This document shows positions 35,188 through 43,491 of a stretch of 64,000 nt of DNA, piece by piece. The position numbers and the translations under genes are program-made. The DNA is taken from the NCBI GenBank assembly GCA_963788125.1, contig CAWBFN010000002.1, positions 248,001-312,000 on the forward strand, written 5' to 3'. Source of the stretch: Bog-473 sp963788125 (GTDB lineage: Bacteria; Actinomycetota; Acidimicrobiia; Acidimicrobiales; RAAP-2). The notes beneath the pieces were generated by a model. The model saw only the letters and a program-made list of their open reading frames with translations, was not told where the DNA came from and searched no databases. How positions within the stretch are numbered: position 1 is the stretch's first letter; each line of letters starts with the position of its first letter.

Positions 35188-35769
35188 TCACCCCCGGACG
35201 CTGACCATGGCCGGCCGGAGCACCTGGCCCCGCCAGCGATAGCCCGACCGGAGGACCTCGTCGATCACCACCTCGCCGCCCCCGCCGTCGTCCCCGTTGG
35301 TGTGGGCCACGGCGTCGTGCACCGCCGGGTCGAACGGCACAGCCGCCTCGTCGACGCGCTCGAGCCCCTCCTTGGTCAAGATGTCGAGCAGCATGGTGCG
35401 CGCCGCGCTCAGCGCCTTGGCGTCGTCGCTCTCGGCGCTCACCTTGCTCTGGTGGGCCTGGGCCAGGTCGAGCGTGTCGATCACCGGGAGGAGCTTGGCC
35501 ACGAGCGCCGAGGCGGCGCGGGCCGACTGCTCCTCTTGCATGCGCTGAATCCGCTTGCGGTAGTTCTCGAAGTCGGCCTGGGTGCGTTGGAGGGCGAGCA
35601 GGTACTCGTCCCGCTCGCTCGCCAACACCTCCATCGGATCGCGCTCGACCTCTGGCTCTACGACCTGCCCCTCGACGACGATCTCGCCGTCCTCAGGGCT
35701 CTCGCCGGCGACCAGCTCGGTTTCCGGCGTGGCCTCCTCGGCGGGGACGGCCTCGTCGGAGAAGCTCAC
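35188..35769 (-). CDS. grpE: nucleotide exchange factor GrpE
   Basis: 193 residues. The acidic N-terminus (~1-45) is followed by a long helix (DFENYRKRIQRMQEEQ) and the C-terminal beta domain (LTKEGLERVDEAAVPFDPAVHDAV, landmark; ending in GYRWRGQVLRPAMVSV). It releases ADP from DnaK. ATGA overlap with the dnaK stop; eight bases before dnaJ. Confidence 0.94.
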   Translation of the reverse strand: MSFSDEAVPAEEATPETELVAGESPEDGEIVVEGQVVEPEVERDPMEVLASERDEYLLALQRTQADFENYRKRIQRMQEEQSARAASALVAKLLPVIDTLDLAQAHQSKVSAESDDAKALSAARTMLLDILTKEGLERVDEAAVPFDPAVHDAVAHTNGDDGGGGEVVIDEVLRSGYRWRGQVLRPAMVSVRG

Positions 35770-37598
35770 TGCTCGTCGACGATCTCGGCGTCGACCACCT
35801 CGTCGTCGGAGCTGTCGCCCGCCGAACCGCTGCCGTCGGTGCTCGGTGCACTCTGGGCCTGCGAGGCCTGCTCGTAAAGCCGCTGGCTGAAGGTCTGGCT
35901 GACCCCCATCAACTTCTCCGTGGCGTTCTTGATGGCCTCGACGTTGGTGCCGGCGAGTGCGTCCTTCAAGCTGGCGACGGCGCCCTCCACGTCCTCCTTC
36001 TCGGTGCCGACGAACTTGTCGCCCTGCTCCTTGAGCAGCTTCTCCGTCTGGTAGACGAGGGTGTCCGCCGAGTTGCGGATCTCGGCCTCCTCGCGGCGGG
36101 CGCGGTCGTCCTCGGCGTGGGCCTCGGCGTCGCGCACCATGCGGTCGATGTCGTCCTTGGCCAGTGAGGACTGACCGGTGATGGTCATCGACTGTTCCTT
36201 GCCGGTGGCCTTGTCCTGCGCCGAGACGTGGACGATCCCGTTGGCGTCGATGTCGAAGGTGACCTCAATCTGGGGCACCCCGCGTGGGGCCGGGGGAAGG
36301 TCGACCAGCTGGAACTTGCCCAGGGTCTTGTTGTACATCGCCATCTCGCGCTCACCCTGGAGCACGTGGATCTCCACCGAGGGCTGGTGGTCCTCGGCCG
36401 TGGTGAAGATCTCCGACCGCTTGGTCGGGATGGTGGTGTTGCGCTCAATGAGGCGGTGCATGACCTGGCCCTTGGTCTCGATCCCGAGGGACAGCGGGGT
36501 CACGTCGAGGAGGAGGACGTCCTTGACCTCGCCCTTCAGGACACCGGCCTGCACGGCGGCACCGATGGCCACCACCTCGTCGGGGTTGACCCCCTTGTGG
36601 GGCTCCTTGCCCGAGAGGGACTGCACCAGCTCCTGCACGGCGGGGATCCGGGTGGACCCGCCGACCATCACCACGTGGTCGATGTCCGACGTCTTGAGCC
36701 CGGCATCCTTGATCGCCGCCTCGAACGGTCCGGTGCACATCTGCACCAGGTCGGCGGTCAGCTCGTTGAACTTGGCGCGCGTCAGCTTGAGGTCGAGGTG
36801 CTTGGGACCCTCGCTGGTGGCGGTGATGAAGGGCAGGTTGATCTGGGTCTCCTGCACGCTGGACAGCTCGATCTTGGCCTTCTCGGCCGCTTCCTTCAGG
36901 CGCTGCATGGCCATCTTGTCGTTCGAGAGGTCGACACCCTCGGTGTCCTTGAACGACTTGACCAGCCAGTCCATGACCTTCTCGTCCCAGTCGTCACCGC
37001 CCAGCTTGGTGTTGCCCGAGGTCGACTTCACCTCGAAGACGCCGTCGCCGATCTCGAGGACCGAGACGTCGAAGGTCCCACCACCGAGGTCGAAGACCAG
37101 CACGGTGCGGTCCTTGTCCTCCTTGTCCAGGCCGTAGGCCAGGGCGGCCGCCGTCGGCTCGTTGATGATCCGCAGCACCTCGAGCCCGGCGATGGTGCCC
37201 GCCTCCTTGGTGGCGGTCCGCTGGGCGTCGTCGAAGTAGGCGGGCACGGTGATGACGGCCTGGTCGACCGTGTCGCCCAGGTAGGCCTCGGCGTCCCTCT
37301 TCAGCTTGCCCAGGATGCGGGCCGAGATCTCCTGCGCCTTGTACTTCTTGCCGTCAATGTCGACGGTCCAATTGGTGCCCATGTGGCGCTTGACCGACCG
37401 GATGGTCCGGTCCGGGTTGGTGATGGCCTGTCGCTTGGCCACCTCGCCCACCAGCACCTCACCGGACTTGGAGAAGCCCACGACCGACGGCGTGGTCCGG
37501 CTCCCCTCCGCGTTGGGGATCACGACGGGCTCGCCCGCCTCCATCACGCTCACCACCGAGTTGGTGGTTCCCAAGTCGATTCCTACGGCCTTTGGCAT
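35766..37598 (-). CDS. dnaK: chaperone DnaK (Hsp70)
   Basis: 610 residues. ATPase domain with VGIDLGTTNSVV, IVLVFDLGGGTFDVSVL-type motif (here RTVLVFDLGGGTFDVSVL), and VVMVGGSTRIPAVQ; substrate-binding domain after the linker DVLLLDVTPLSLG; C-terminal acidic tail ending in DDEVVDAEIVDEQ. ATG 37598 is the family start, with GAAGGA about 8 bases upstream. First gene of the operon dnaK-grpE-dnaJ-hspR-clpB. Confidence 0.96.
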   Translation of the reverse strand: MPKAVGIDLGTTNSVVSVMEAGEPVVIPNAEGSRTTPSVVGFSKSGEVLVGEVAKRQAITNPDRTIRSVKRHMGTNWTVDIDGKKYKAQEISARILGKLKRDAEAYLGDTVDQAVITVPAYFDDAQRTATKEAGTIAGLEVLRIINEPTAAALAYGLDKEDKDRTVLVFDLGGGTFDVSVLEIGDGVFEVKSTSGNTKLGGDDWDEKVMDWLVKSFKDTEGVDLSNDKMAMQRLKEAAEKAKIELSSVQETQINLPFITATSEGPKHLDLKLTRAKFNELTADLVQMCTGPFEAAIKDAGLKTSDIDHVVMVGGSTRIPAVQELVQSLSGKEPHKGVNPDEVVAIGAAVQAGVLKGEVKDVLLLDVTPLSLGIETKGQVMHRLIERNTTIPTKRSEIFTTAEDHQPSVEIHVLQGEREMAMYNKTLGKFQLVDLPPAPRGVPQIEVTFDIDANGIVHVSAQDKATGKEQSMTITGQSSLAKDDIDRMVRDAEAHAEDDRARREEAEIRNSADTLVYQTEKLLKEQGDKFVGTEKEDVEGAVASLKDALAGTNVEAIKNATEKLMGVSQTFSQRLYEQASQAQSAPSTDGSGSAGDSSDDEVVDAEIVDEQ

Positions 37599-37865
37599 CC
37601 TCAGTCCTTCCATTCTTTCTCGTGACTCGACGCTGCGATCTTGCTTGACGTGCAGTATACCAAACTTGAGCGCCCAGTTGTCAACTTTCTTGTGCGGCAT
37701 GGCAACGTCAGTGGCACCCACCGGGGACGACGTCCCGCCGTTGACCCCGGCGGCCACCGGGCCCGGACACTCGCCCCGGTCGGGTCCCGGTCGACTCGTC
37801 AGATCGGCCCGGACCTGCTAGAAACAGCGGGCAGTTTGCTTCAGGGATCGCTCAAGGGGGGCACA
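37599..37865. other. 267-base divergent region between dnaK and the solute-binding protein
   Basis: Holds the dnaK promoter and HAIR-like site on the minus strand and, near 37850-37863, the AAGGGGGG ribosome-binding site of the plus-strand gene. No separate gene seen. Confidence 0.5.
37654..37685 (-). promoter_or_regulatory. dnaK promoter with HAIR-like HspR operator over the -35
   Basis: On the minus strand TTGACA (37684-37679) and TATACT (37659-37654) form a sigma-70-like promoter with a 19-base spacer (18 if the -10 is GTATAC). Overlapping the -35 is GTTGACA-N7-GCTCAAG (37685-37665). Its spacing equals the HspR HAIR element CTTGAGT-N7-ACTCAAG; one arm matches 6 of 7 bases, the other 4 of 7. 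The position explains repression by HspR. Confidence 0.6.
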
Positions 37866-39107
37866 GTGCATCGCACCAGAAGAGGGCTCATGGCCGCGGC
37901 GGCGGCAGTGACAATGCTCATCGCCGGCTTCGGCGGCGCGGCGTCGAGCGGATCGTCAACCGCTCCCAAGACCATCACCATCGGTGTCCTCGCCGACATC
38001 ACCGGTGCCGGATCGAACACCGCAGGGAGCTTCCCCACCGGCATCAAGGCCGGGATCGGGGTGGTGGACAAGGAGGGCTACCACATCAAGTACGTGGTGG
38101 CCGATACCACGACCTCACCCGGCGGCGCCCTGACCGCGGCGCAGAAGCTGGTGGAACAGGACCACGTCTCCGTCGTGATGCTCACCTCGGTGGTCGGGTT
38201 CGGCGCCGCCCCCTACCTGGCCACTCAGGGGGTCCCCGTCATCGGCTGCGCCTGCGACGGGACCGAGTGGATCACCGATCGCAACATGTTCTCGGTGATT
38301 GGCACCCAGAACTACAACGACGTGCAAACCACCTACGGCCTGTTCCTGAAGGCCCACGGTGTGACGAACGTGGCCACCGTGGGTTACAGCGTCGAGCCGA
38401 GCTCGGAGGATGCGGCCAAGGACGTCGCCGTCTCGGCCGAGCAGGAGGGCGTCAAGGTGGGCTACATCAACACCAACTTCCCGCTCGGCAGCACCAACGT
38501 GGCGCCCATCGCGCTGGCCATGAAGAGTGCCGGGATCAACGGGCTGTCAACCGCCATCTTGACCAACAGCACCTTCGCCCTCATCACCGCGCTCAAGCAG
38601 GACGGCGTCGATCTGAAGGCGGCCCTCCCGCCGACCGGCTACGGGGGGGACCTCACGGAGGGCGGGAAGGACGCCGAAGCGGAAGCCCAGGGGGTCTACT
38701 TCCTCTCCGGCTACGAGCCGGTGGAGATGCACACCGCGGCCACCGAAGCCCTCGTGAGCGCCATGAAGACCTACGCCGGCGTCAAGGGTGACCCGACCTT
38801 CGCCGAGTACATCGGCTACGCCTCGGTCCTGGCGCTGGCCGAAGGGCTCAAGGCGGACGGCAACAGCACCAACCCGACGTCGTTGATCAACGCCCTGGTG
38901 GGGATCAAGGCCTTCAACGCCGGCGGCCTGTACGGCACCCATTCGATCAGTTGGGCCATGGACCAGCGCGGCAAGTACATGTCAGCGGACGACTGCGTCT
39001 ATATCACCCTGTACAAGGGCACCGCCTTCCACCTGGTGCCCGGGGAAGACCCCCTCTGCGGGAAGAACGTGACGGGGAAGACCATCGCCGACGCGCCCTC
39101 CTCGTGA
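37866..39107 (+). CDS. amino-acid-type ABC solute-binding protein (Peripla_BP_6)
   Basis: 413 residues from GTG 37866, with AAGGGGGG 4-6 bases upstream. Signal peptide ~1-30 (basic VHRTRRG, then Ala/Met-rich core). The mature part has TITIGVLADITGAGSN, QKLVEQDHVSVVMLT, DTTTSPGG, and TFAEYIGYASVLALAEGL, as in LivK-like proteins. The end (FHLVPGEDPLCG) matches the remnant at 6635-6847. There is no permease or ATPase next to it, so it is an orphan binding protein here; it may serve a transporter elsewhere. Its last 18 bases are the first part of a 25-base tandem repeat. Confidence 0.85.
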   Translation: MHRTRRGLMAAAAAVTMLIAGFGGAASSGSSTAPKTITIGVLADITGAGSNTAGSFPTGIKAGIGVVDKEGYHIKYVVADTTTSPGGALTAAQKLVEQDHVSVVMLTSVVGFGAAPYLATQGVPVIGCACDGTEWITDRNMFSVIGTQNYNDVQTTYGLFLKAHGVTNVATVGYSVEPSSEDAAKDVAVSAEQEGVKVGYINTNFPLGSTNVAPIALAMKSAGINGLSTAILTNSTFALITALKQDGVDLKAALPPTGYGGDLTEGGKDAEAEAQGVYFLSGYEPVEMHTAATEALVSAMKTYAGVKGDPTFAEYIGYASVLALAEGLKADGNSTNPTSLINALVGIKAFNAGGLYGTHSISWAMDQRGKYMSADDCVYITLYKGTAFHLVPGEDPLCGKNVTGKTIADAPSS

Positions 39108-39164
39108 CTCTGTAGACGCGCCCTCCTCGTGACCCTGTAGACGCGCCCTCCTCGTGACCGTGTA
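39090..39164 (+). repeat. 25-base tandem repeat, three copies, spanning the stop codon
   Basis: Three adjacent 25-base copies at 39090-39114, 39115-39139 and 39140-39164, differing at only one or two bases. Each contains GACGCGCCCTCCTCGTGAC. The first copy encodes the last residues (DAPSS) and the TGA stop of the solute-binding protein. The extra copies are non-coding and lie 20 bases from the convergent aldo/keto reductase stop. Confidence 0.85.
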
Positions 39165-39183
39165 ACTCGGTGGAGGCGCCCGG

Positions 39184-40116
39184 CTACGACACGCCCAGGG
39201 CGGCGTCCCACCACCCGGGGTAGATCGGCGGGACGGCGCCGGCGGCGCTGAGCGCGGCGACGTGGGTGTCGTCGAGCTCGAGCGTGGCCGCGGCCAGGTT
39301 GTCCTCCAGCTGCGCCGGGGTTGACGCCCCGACGATGACCGAGGTGACCTCCGGCCGGCGCAACAGCCAGGCGAGGGCCACCCGTGCCGGCGTGACGTCG
39401 AGCTCCGCCGCGACCCGTCGGAGCACGGTCAGGACCTGCGGCCCCGCGGTGGCATCGACCGGCGGGAAGGCCCAGGCCGTGCGCCGGCCGTCGTGGCGCC
39501 CGGCCAGGTAGCCGCCGGCCAGCGGGCTCCACACCACGACACCCACGCCGAGGCGCCGGCACGAGGGCACGATCTCCTGCTCGACGTCGCGCCCCACCAG
39601 CGACCAGTACACCTGCACCGAGGTGGGCTCGGCCCGGCCGAGGGCGCGCTGGCGGCCAACGACATAGCCGGTCTCGCCCGCCGTCCAGTTCGACACCCCG
39701 ACCGTTCGTACCAGCCCGCGGGAGACGAGCGCGTCCAGCGCGTCGAATGTCTCCTCCACCGGTGTCGAGCGATCCGGCCGGTGCAGGTAGAGCACGTCGA
39801 TGTGGTCGGTGGCCAGACGCCGCAGACTGCTCTCGACCGACGCCGTCACGTTGTCCCGCGAGAGTGGGCGGTCCTGGCCGCCGGCCATCCCCAGCTTGGT
39901 CGCCACCATGAGGTCCTCGCGGTGCCGGGCCAGGAACGGCGCCAGGATCTCCTCGGACTCGCCGCCACTGTAGGCATCGGCGGTGTCCACCAGGTTGACG
40001 CCCGCCTCGATGGCCCGCTCCAGCAAGGCCTCCGCCGTCTTGGCGTCGACGTTGCTGATCGGGGGCATCCGGCTGCCGAAGGTCATGGCGCCGAGCCACA
40101 GCCTCGACACCTCCAA
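39184..40116 (-). CDS. aldo/keto reductase
   Basis: 310 residues as annotated from TTG 40116. NADPH-dependent reductase with the AKR tetrad: Asp and Tyr in NLVDTADAYSGGESE, Lys in MVATKLG, and His in LYLHRPD. The cofactor-binding end has IVGASTPAQLEDNL. The start is odd: in-frame codons upstream of 40116 read ELGVSGLEVSRLWLG, the normal AKR N-terminus, but no ATG, GTG or TTG is found above them. Either initiation uses a rare codon or a base change removed the start. Convergent with the solute-binding protein; divergent from gpmA. Confidence 0.85.
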   Translation of the reverse strand: MEVSRLWLGAMTFGSRMPPISNVDAKTAEALLERAIEAGVNLVDTADAYSGGESEEILAPFLARHREDLMVATKLGMAGGQDRPLSRDNVTASVESSLRRLATDHIDVLYLHRPDRSTPVEETFDALDALVSRGLVRTVGVSNWTAGETGYVVGRQRALGRAEPTSVQVYWSLVGRDVEQEIVPSCRRLGVGVVVWSPLAGGYLAGRHDGRRTAWAFPPVDATAGPQVLTVLRRVAAELDVTPARVALAWLLRRPEVTSVIVGASTPAQLEDNLAAATLELDDTHVAALSAAGAVPPIYPGWWDAALGVS

Positions 40117-40238
40117 TCCCGAGACCCCCAGCTCACGTCGTTCCGCCCTGTGCCCCTCTCGTCGACCACGGCGATCCCCGCCGAGGCTAGACCCCGGCCG
40201 GATGGGCCCCTCGGGCGACCGCGATCTACCATCGGGTG

Positions 40239-40994
40239 ATGCTCGACCTGATCCTCCTGCGCCACGGCCAGTCGACCTGGAACGCGGAGAACCTCTTCAC
40301 CGGGTGGGTCGACGTCGATCTCACCGAGCTCGGGGAGGCCGAGGCGCGGGCGGGCGGGGGGCTGCTGGCCCGAGAGCCCGGACTGGACCTGCGCATCGTG
40401 CACACCTCGGTGCTCACCCGGGCCATCCACACCGCCGAGCTGGCCCTGGCGGCCGCCGGACGCAGCTGGTTGCCGGTGCGGCGCAGCTGGCGGCTGAACG
40501 AGCGCCACTACGGGGATCTGCAGGGGAAGAACAAGGCCGAGACCATGGCCGAGTTCGGTGAGGCACAGCTCAAGCTGTGGCGCCGGAGCTACGCCACGCC
40601 GCCGCCGCCCCTGAGCGAGGGCAACCCCACCTCCACGGTCGCCGACCCCCGCTACCGCGACGTCGACCCGGCGGACATCCCAACGACGGAGTGCCTGGCC
40701 GACGTCGTCACTCGCGTCCTGCCCTACTGGGAGTCGGCCATCGTGCCCGATCTGCGGGCGGAGGCCGAGCGGGGCGGGGCGGTCATCGTGGTGGCCCACG
40801 GGAACTCCATCCGCGCCCTGCGCAAACACCTCGAGGGGATCTCCGACGCCGCCATCGTCGAGCTCGAAGTCCCGACCGGCATCCCGTACCGCCTTCTCCT
40901 CGACGACGACCTCACGGTGGTATCGGCCCAGCCCCTGGGTGATCCCGACGCCGCCGCAGCGGCGGCCGCCGCGGTAGCCCGCCAGGCGGGCTAG
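40239..40994 (+). CDS. gpmA: 2,3-bisphosphoglycerate-dependent phosphoglycerate mutase
   Basis: 251 residues. Histidine-phosphatase fold: catalytic LILLRHGQSTWN, FTGWVDVDLTE, TSVLTRAIHTAE, the acid in RRSWRLNERHYGDLQG, and the second His in VVAHGNSIRAL. Interconverts 3- and 2-phosphoglycerate in glycolysis. ATG 40239 or the adjacent GTG 40236. The C-terminus is an Ala run. The divergent neighbour is the aldo/keto reductase. Confidence 0.93.
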   Translation: MLDLILLRHGQSTWNAENLFTGWVDVDLTELGEAEARAGGGLLAREPGLDLRIVHTSVLTRAIHTAELALAAAGRSWLPVRRSWRLNERHYGDLQGKNKAETMAEFGEAQLKLWRRSYATPPPPLSEGNPTSTVADPRYRDVDPADIPTTECLADVVTRVLPYWESAIVPDLRAEAERGGAVIVVAHGNSIRALRKHLEGISDAAIVELEVPTGIPYRLLLDDDLTVVSAQPLGDPDAAAAAAAAVARQAG

Positions 40995-41013
40995 AAATCG
41001 AGAACAGCGGCCT

Positions 41014-41044
41014 TGCCGGTGGTGGCATCCCACCACCACCGGCA
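41014..41044. terminator. 12-bp hairpin between convergent gpmA and glnB
   Basis: TGCCGGTGGTGG-N7-CCACCACCGGCA, a perfect 12-base-pair stem with a seven-base loop, 20 bases after the gpmA stop. A bidirectional terminator for the convergent genes is likely, though no T-run follows. Confidence 0.65.
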
Positions 41045-41066
41045 CCCACCCCCATGCAGTGGCGGG

Positions 41067-41096
41067 GGGTCGGGGTGCCTCGCCGCACCCCGACCC
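41067..41096. terminator. second 12-bp hairpin between gpmA and glnB
   Basis: GGGTCGGGGTGC-N6-GCACCCCGACCC, a perfect 12-base-pair stem with a six-base loop, 30 bases before the glnB stop. With the first hairpin it forms a double barrier to read-through from either side. Confidence 0.65.
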
Positions 41097-41126
41097 ATCC
41101 CGGCCACCCGCGCAGGACGTGGGCCC

Positions 41127-41465
41127 CTACAGGGCGTCTGCCCCGCGTTCTCCCGTGCGCACGCGCACCACGGTCTCGATCGGCACGACCCAGACTTTGC
41201 CGTCCCCGATCTTGCCGGTGGCCGCCGAGGTGACGATGGCGTCCACCACCTCGTCGGCCTGCTCGTCGTTGACCAGCACCTCGATCCGGATCTTGGGCAC
41301 GAAGTCGACTTCGTACTCCGCACCCCGGTAGACCTCGGTGTGGCCACGCTGACGCCCGAAACCCTGCGCCTCGGTCAGGGTCATCCCCTGGACTCCGAGG
41401 TTCTTCAGGACCTCCTTGACGTCATCGAGCTTGAACGGCTTGAGCACTGCCACGATCAGCTTCAT
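41127..41465 (-). CDS. glnB: nitrogen regulatory protein PII
   Basis: 112 residues. Trimeric signal protein that senses 2-oxoglutarate and ATP/ADP. MKLIVAVLKPFKLDDVKEVL start; T-loop GRQRGHTEVYRGAEYEVDFVPK contains the modifiable Tyr (in EYEV); the ATP site TGKIGDGKVWV and the end VVRVRTGERG are intact. AAAGGAG lies before ATG 41465. 27 bases after amt, so it should bind and regulate that transporter (GlnK role). Confidence 0.95.
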   Translation of the reverse strand: MKLIVAVLKPFKLDDVKEVLKNLGVQGMTLTEAQGFGRQRGHTEVYRGAEYEVDFVPKIRIEVLVNDEQADEVVDAIVTSAATGKIGDGKVWVVPIETVVRVRTGERGADAL

Positions 41466-41492
41466 TGTTGATCTCCTTTCGTCCTGAGGGCC

Positions 41493-43094
41493 CTAGGAAT
41501 CCGCTTGGGGAAGTGGCGGTGTCTCCGACCCTATAGAGCTACGTTCCTCGCCCATGCTGGCCGAGGCGAACGACGCGCCCCCGGTCCGGAAGGCGAACTC
41601 ATCCTCGGGGAAGGCTTCCTCGCCGTGGATGGCCAGGTCGCCGACTTCGAGGATCTCGTCCTTGTAGCGGGTGCCGCCGAGGACGAGGCCGATGAGCTTC
41701 ATCAGGATGAAGGTGATCAGCGCCGACCAGATGATGACGAAGACCGCCGCTCGGAACTGTTCCCATAGCTGGTGGGCCGACCCGGTGTACATCAGGCCGT
41801 TCACCGAGAACGGCACACACGTCTTGGAGGACGAGACGTACGTCAGCGACGAGGTGGCGATCACCTGCCCGTTGGCCGTCAGGTGACCACAGCCGTACTC
41901 GATCATGTTCGGATCACCCCAGATACCCAGGAACAGACCGCCGAAGAACCCGGCGATGCCGTGGGTGTAGATGACGCCGAGGGCGTCGTCCACCTTGGAG
42001 AACGGCGGCACCTTGGAGAGGAAGTTCCAGGCGATCCACACGATGGCCGTGCAGCAGGCACCGACGTAAATGGCACCCCGGCCGTTGACCCACCCGGCGC
42101 AGGGCGTGATGCCCACCAGGCCGCAGATCATGCCGTTGACGCCACCGAGGAAGGTGGGCTTCTTCTCCTTGGACAGCCAGGCGTCCATGCCCATCCAGAC
42201 CAGCACGCCGGTCCCGGTGGCCAGGTTGGTGTTGATCACCGCGCCGGCCATGCTCGACCCGGCGTAGTACGGGTCACCACCGTTGAACCCGTTCCAACCG
42301 AGCCACAGGATACCGGCACCGACCGCCGCCATGACCAGGTTGTTGGGCAAGAAGTGTTGTCGATCTCGCAGGAGCCGGGGCCCGAGGACCCAGGCGGCCA
42401 CGAAGCCCGACACCCCGGCCGACATGTGGATGACGTACCCGCCGGAGAAGTCGAGCGAACCCTCCTGGGCGAAGTAACCGCCGCCCCACAGCAAGAAGGC
42501 GTCCACGCCGTAGACGAAGGTCGACCAGAGCGGCACCAGGATGCACCAGGCGCTGAACTTGATCCGGCCCAGCACACTCCCCAGGAACAGCAGGGGGGTG
42601 ATGGCGGCGAAGACAAACTGGAAGTAGGCCAGCGAAGCCGTCGGGAAGTGGAACGGAATCAGGGTATTGGCGGCCGATATCGCCTGGCCCTGTTCACCGT
42701 AGCTATTGGTGATACCACCCGGTTTGCCCACGAAGTTGGTGAAGAAGTGCTTGAAGAACCCGCCGGTTGTCGGGGTGAAGTTGGCGGGACAGTTCCCGCC
42801 GCCGATCCACGTTTGACAGCCGTTGCGCACACCTCCCCCGATGGAGGTGGCCCCGAAGCCCATCTTGTAGGACCACAGCACCCACGCGACGAGGACCAGG
42901 GAGAACCCGGCGAACATCATGGCCAACACGTTGACCGCCCACTTCTTGGGCACGATCGACGCGTACAACACGGCCAGGCCGGGGAGGCTCATCAGGCCGA
43001 CGAACGTGGCAGCGGTTATCTGCCATGTGTTGTCGGCCGGATTTAACCAACTCGGATACGGAACACTGACTGTTGCCGCTAGCAGGTGGATCAC
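41493..43094 (-). CDS. amt: ammonium transporter
   Basis: 533 residues, about 11 helices. The twin-His pore residues are in GGYVIHMSAGVSG and IYTHGIAGFFGG. It is longer than the usual 420-460 residues: an extra Gly/Thr-rich loop (~60-125, with two Cys in NGCQTWIGGGNCPA) and a C-terminal tail rich in Glu/Ser. GTG 43094 is fixed by AGGAGA about 10 bases upstream. Followed by glnB. A GlnR-type operator lies 130 bases upstream, so nitrogen limitation should induce it. Confidence 0.93.
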   Translation of the reverse strand: MIHLLAATVSVPYPSWLNPADNTWQITAATFVGLMSLPGLAVLYASIVPKKWAVNVLAMMFAGFSLVLVAWVLWSYKMGFGATSIGGGVRNGCQTWIGGGNCPANFTPTTGGFFKHFFTNFVGKPGGITNSYGEQGQAISAANTLIPFHFPTASLAYFQFVFAAITPLLFLGSVLGRIKFSAWCILVPLWSTFVYGVDAFLLWGGGYFAQEGSLDFSGGYVIHMSAGVSGFVAAWVLGPRLLRDRQHFLPNNLVMAAVGAGILWLGWNGFNGGDPYYAGSSMAGAVINTNLATGTGVLVWMGMDAWLSKEKKPTFLGGVNGMICGLVGITPCAGWVNGRGAIYVGACCTAIVWIAWNFLSKVPPFSKVDDALGVIYTHGIAGFFGGLFLGIWGDPNMIEYGCGHLTANGQVIATSSLTYVSSSKTCVPFSVNGLMYTGSAHQLWEQFRAAVFVIIWSALITFILMKLIGLVLGGTRYKDEILEVGDLAIHGEEAFPEDEFAFRTGGASFASASMGEERSSIGSETPPLPQADS

Positions 43095-43491
43095 TCGTGA
43101 CTCTCCTAACTGTCTGTCTGTGTGGTCCGGTGCCCCGCTCAATGGCTAGAGCGTCAGTGAGCACCGGATACGGCAAGGCCACAGCAGGCGGTTATTCCGC
43201 CACGCAAAGAATGAAGGTCACGAGTTTCGACATGGTCACGCCAGTGTTTCCAGTGCGTTAATCCATCAAAACCTGAAACGAAACCCGATTCGACAGATGC
43301 TACGCGCGCCCGAATCCACGGATGACGGCGCCTGTTGGAGAATTCCCGCCGGTTTATCGACGATTCCGACGCATCACCAAACGATCGATCGTTCAACCAA
43401 TCGGTGCACGGCGGGCGGTGCCGCTACCATCTCGTGGTCGCCGAAGGGCAGCTTCCGAACGAGGACGACCGATCGAGGGACACACACGCCG
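43095..43491. other. 397-base divergent region between amt and a membrane protein
   Basis: Besides the GlnR-type site it holds no supported gene. Open frames here are short and lack ribosome-binding sites. The plus-strand promoter of the next gene should be in the right half. Confidence 0.5.
43224..43261 (-). promoter_or_regulatory. GlnR-type tandem operator upstream of amt-glnB
   Basis: Read on the minus strand: TTAAC-N6-GAAAC-N6-GTGAC-N6-GAAAC, all three spacers exactly six bases. This is the actinobacterial GlnR box layout (gTnAC-n6-GaAAC repeated). Three of four half-sites are exact; the first has T for G. It ends 130 bases before the amt start. Confidence 0.75.
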
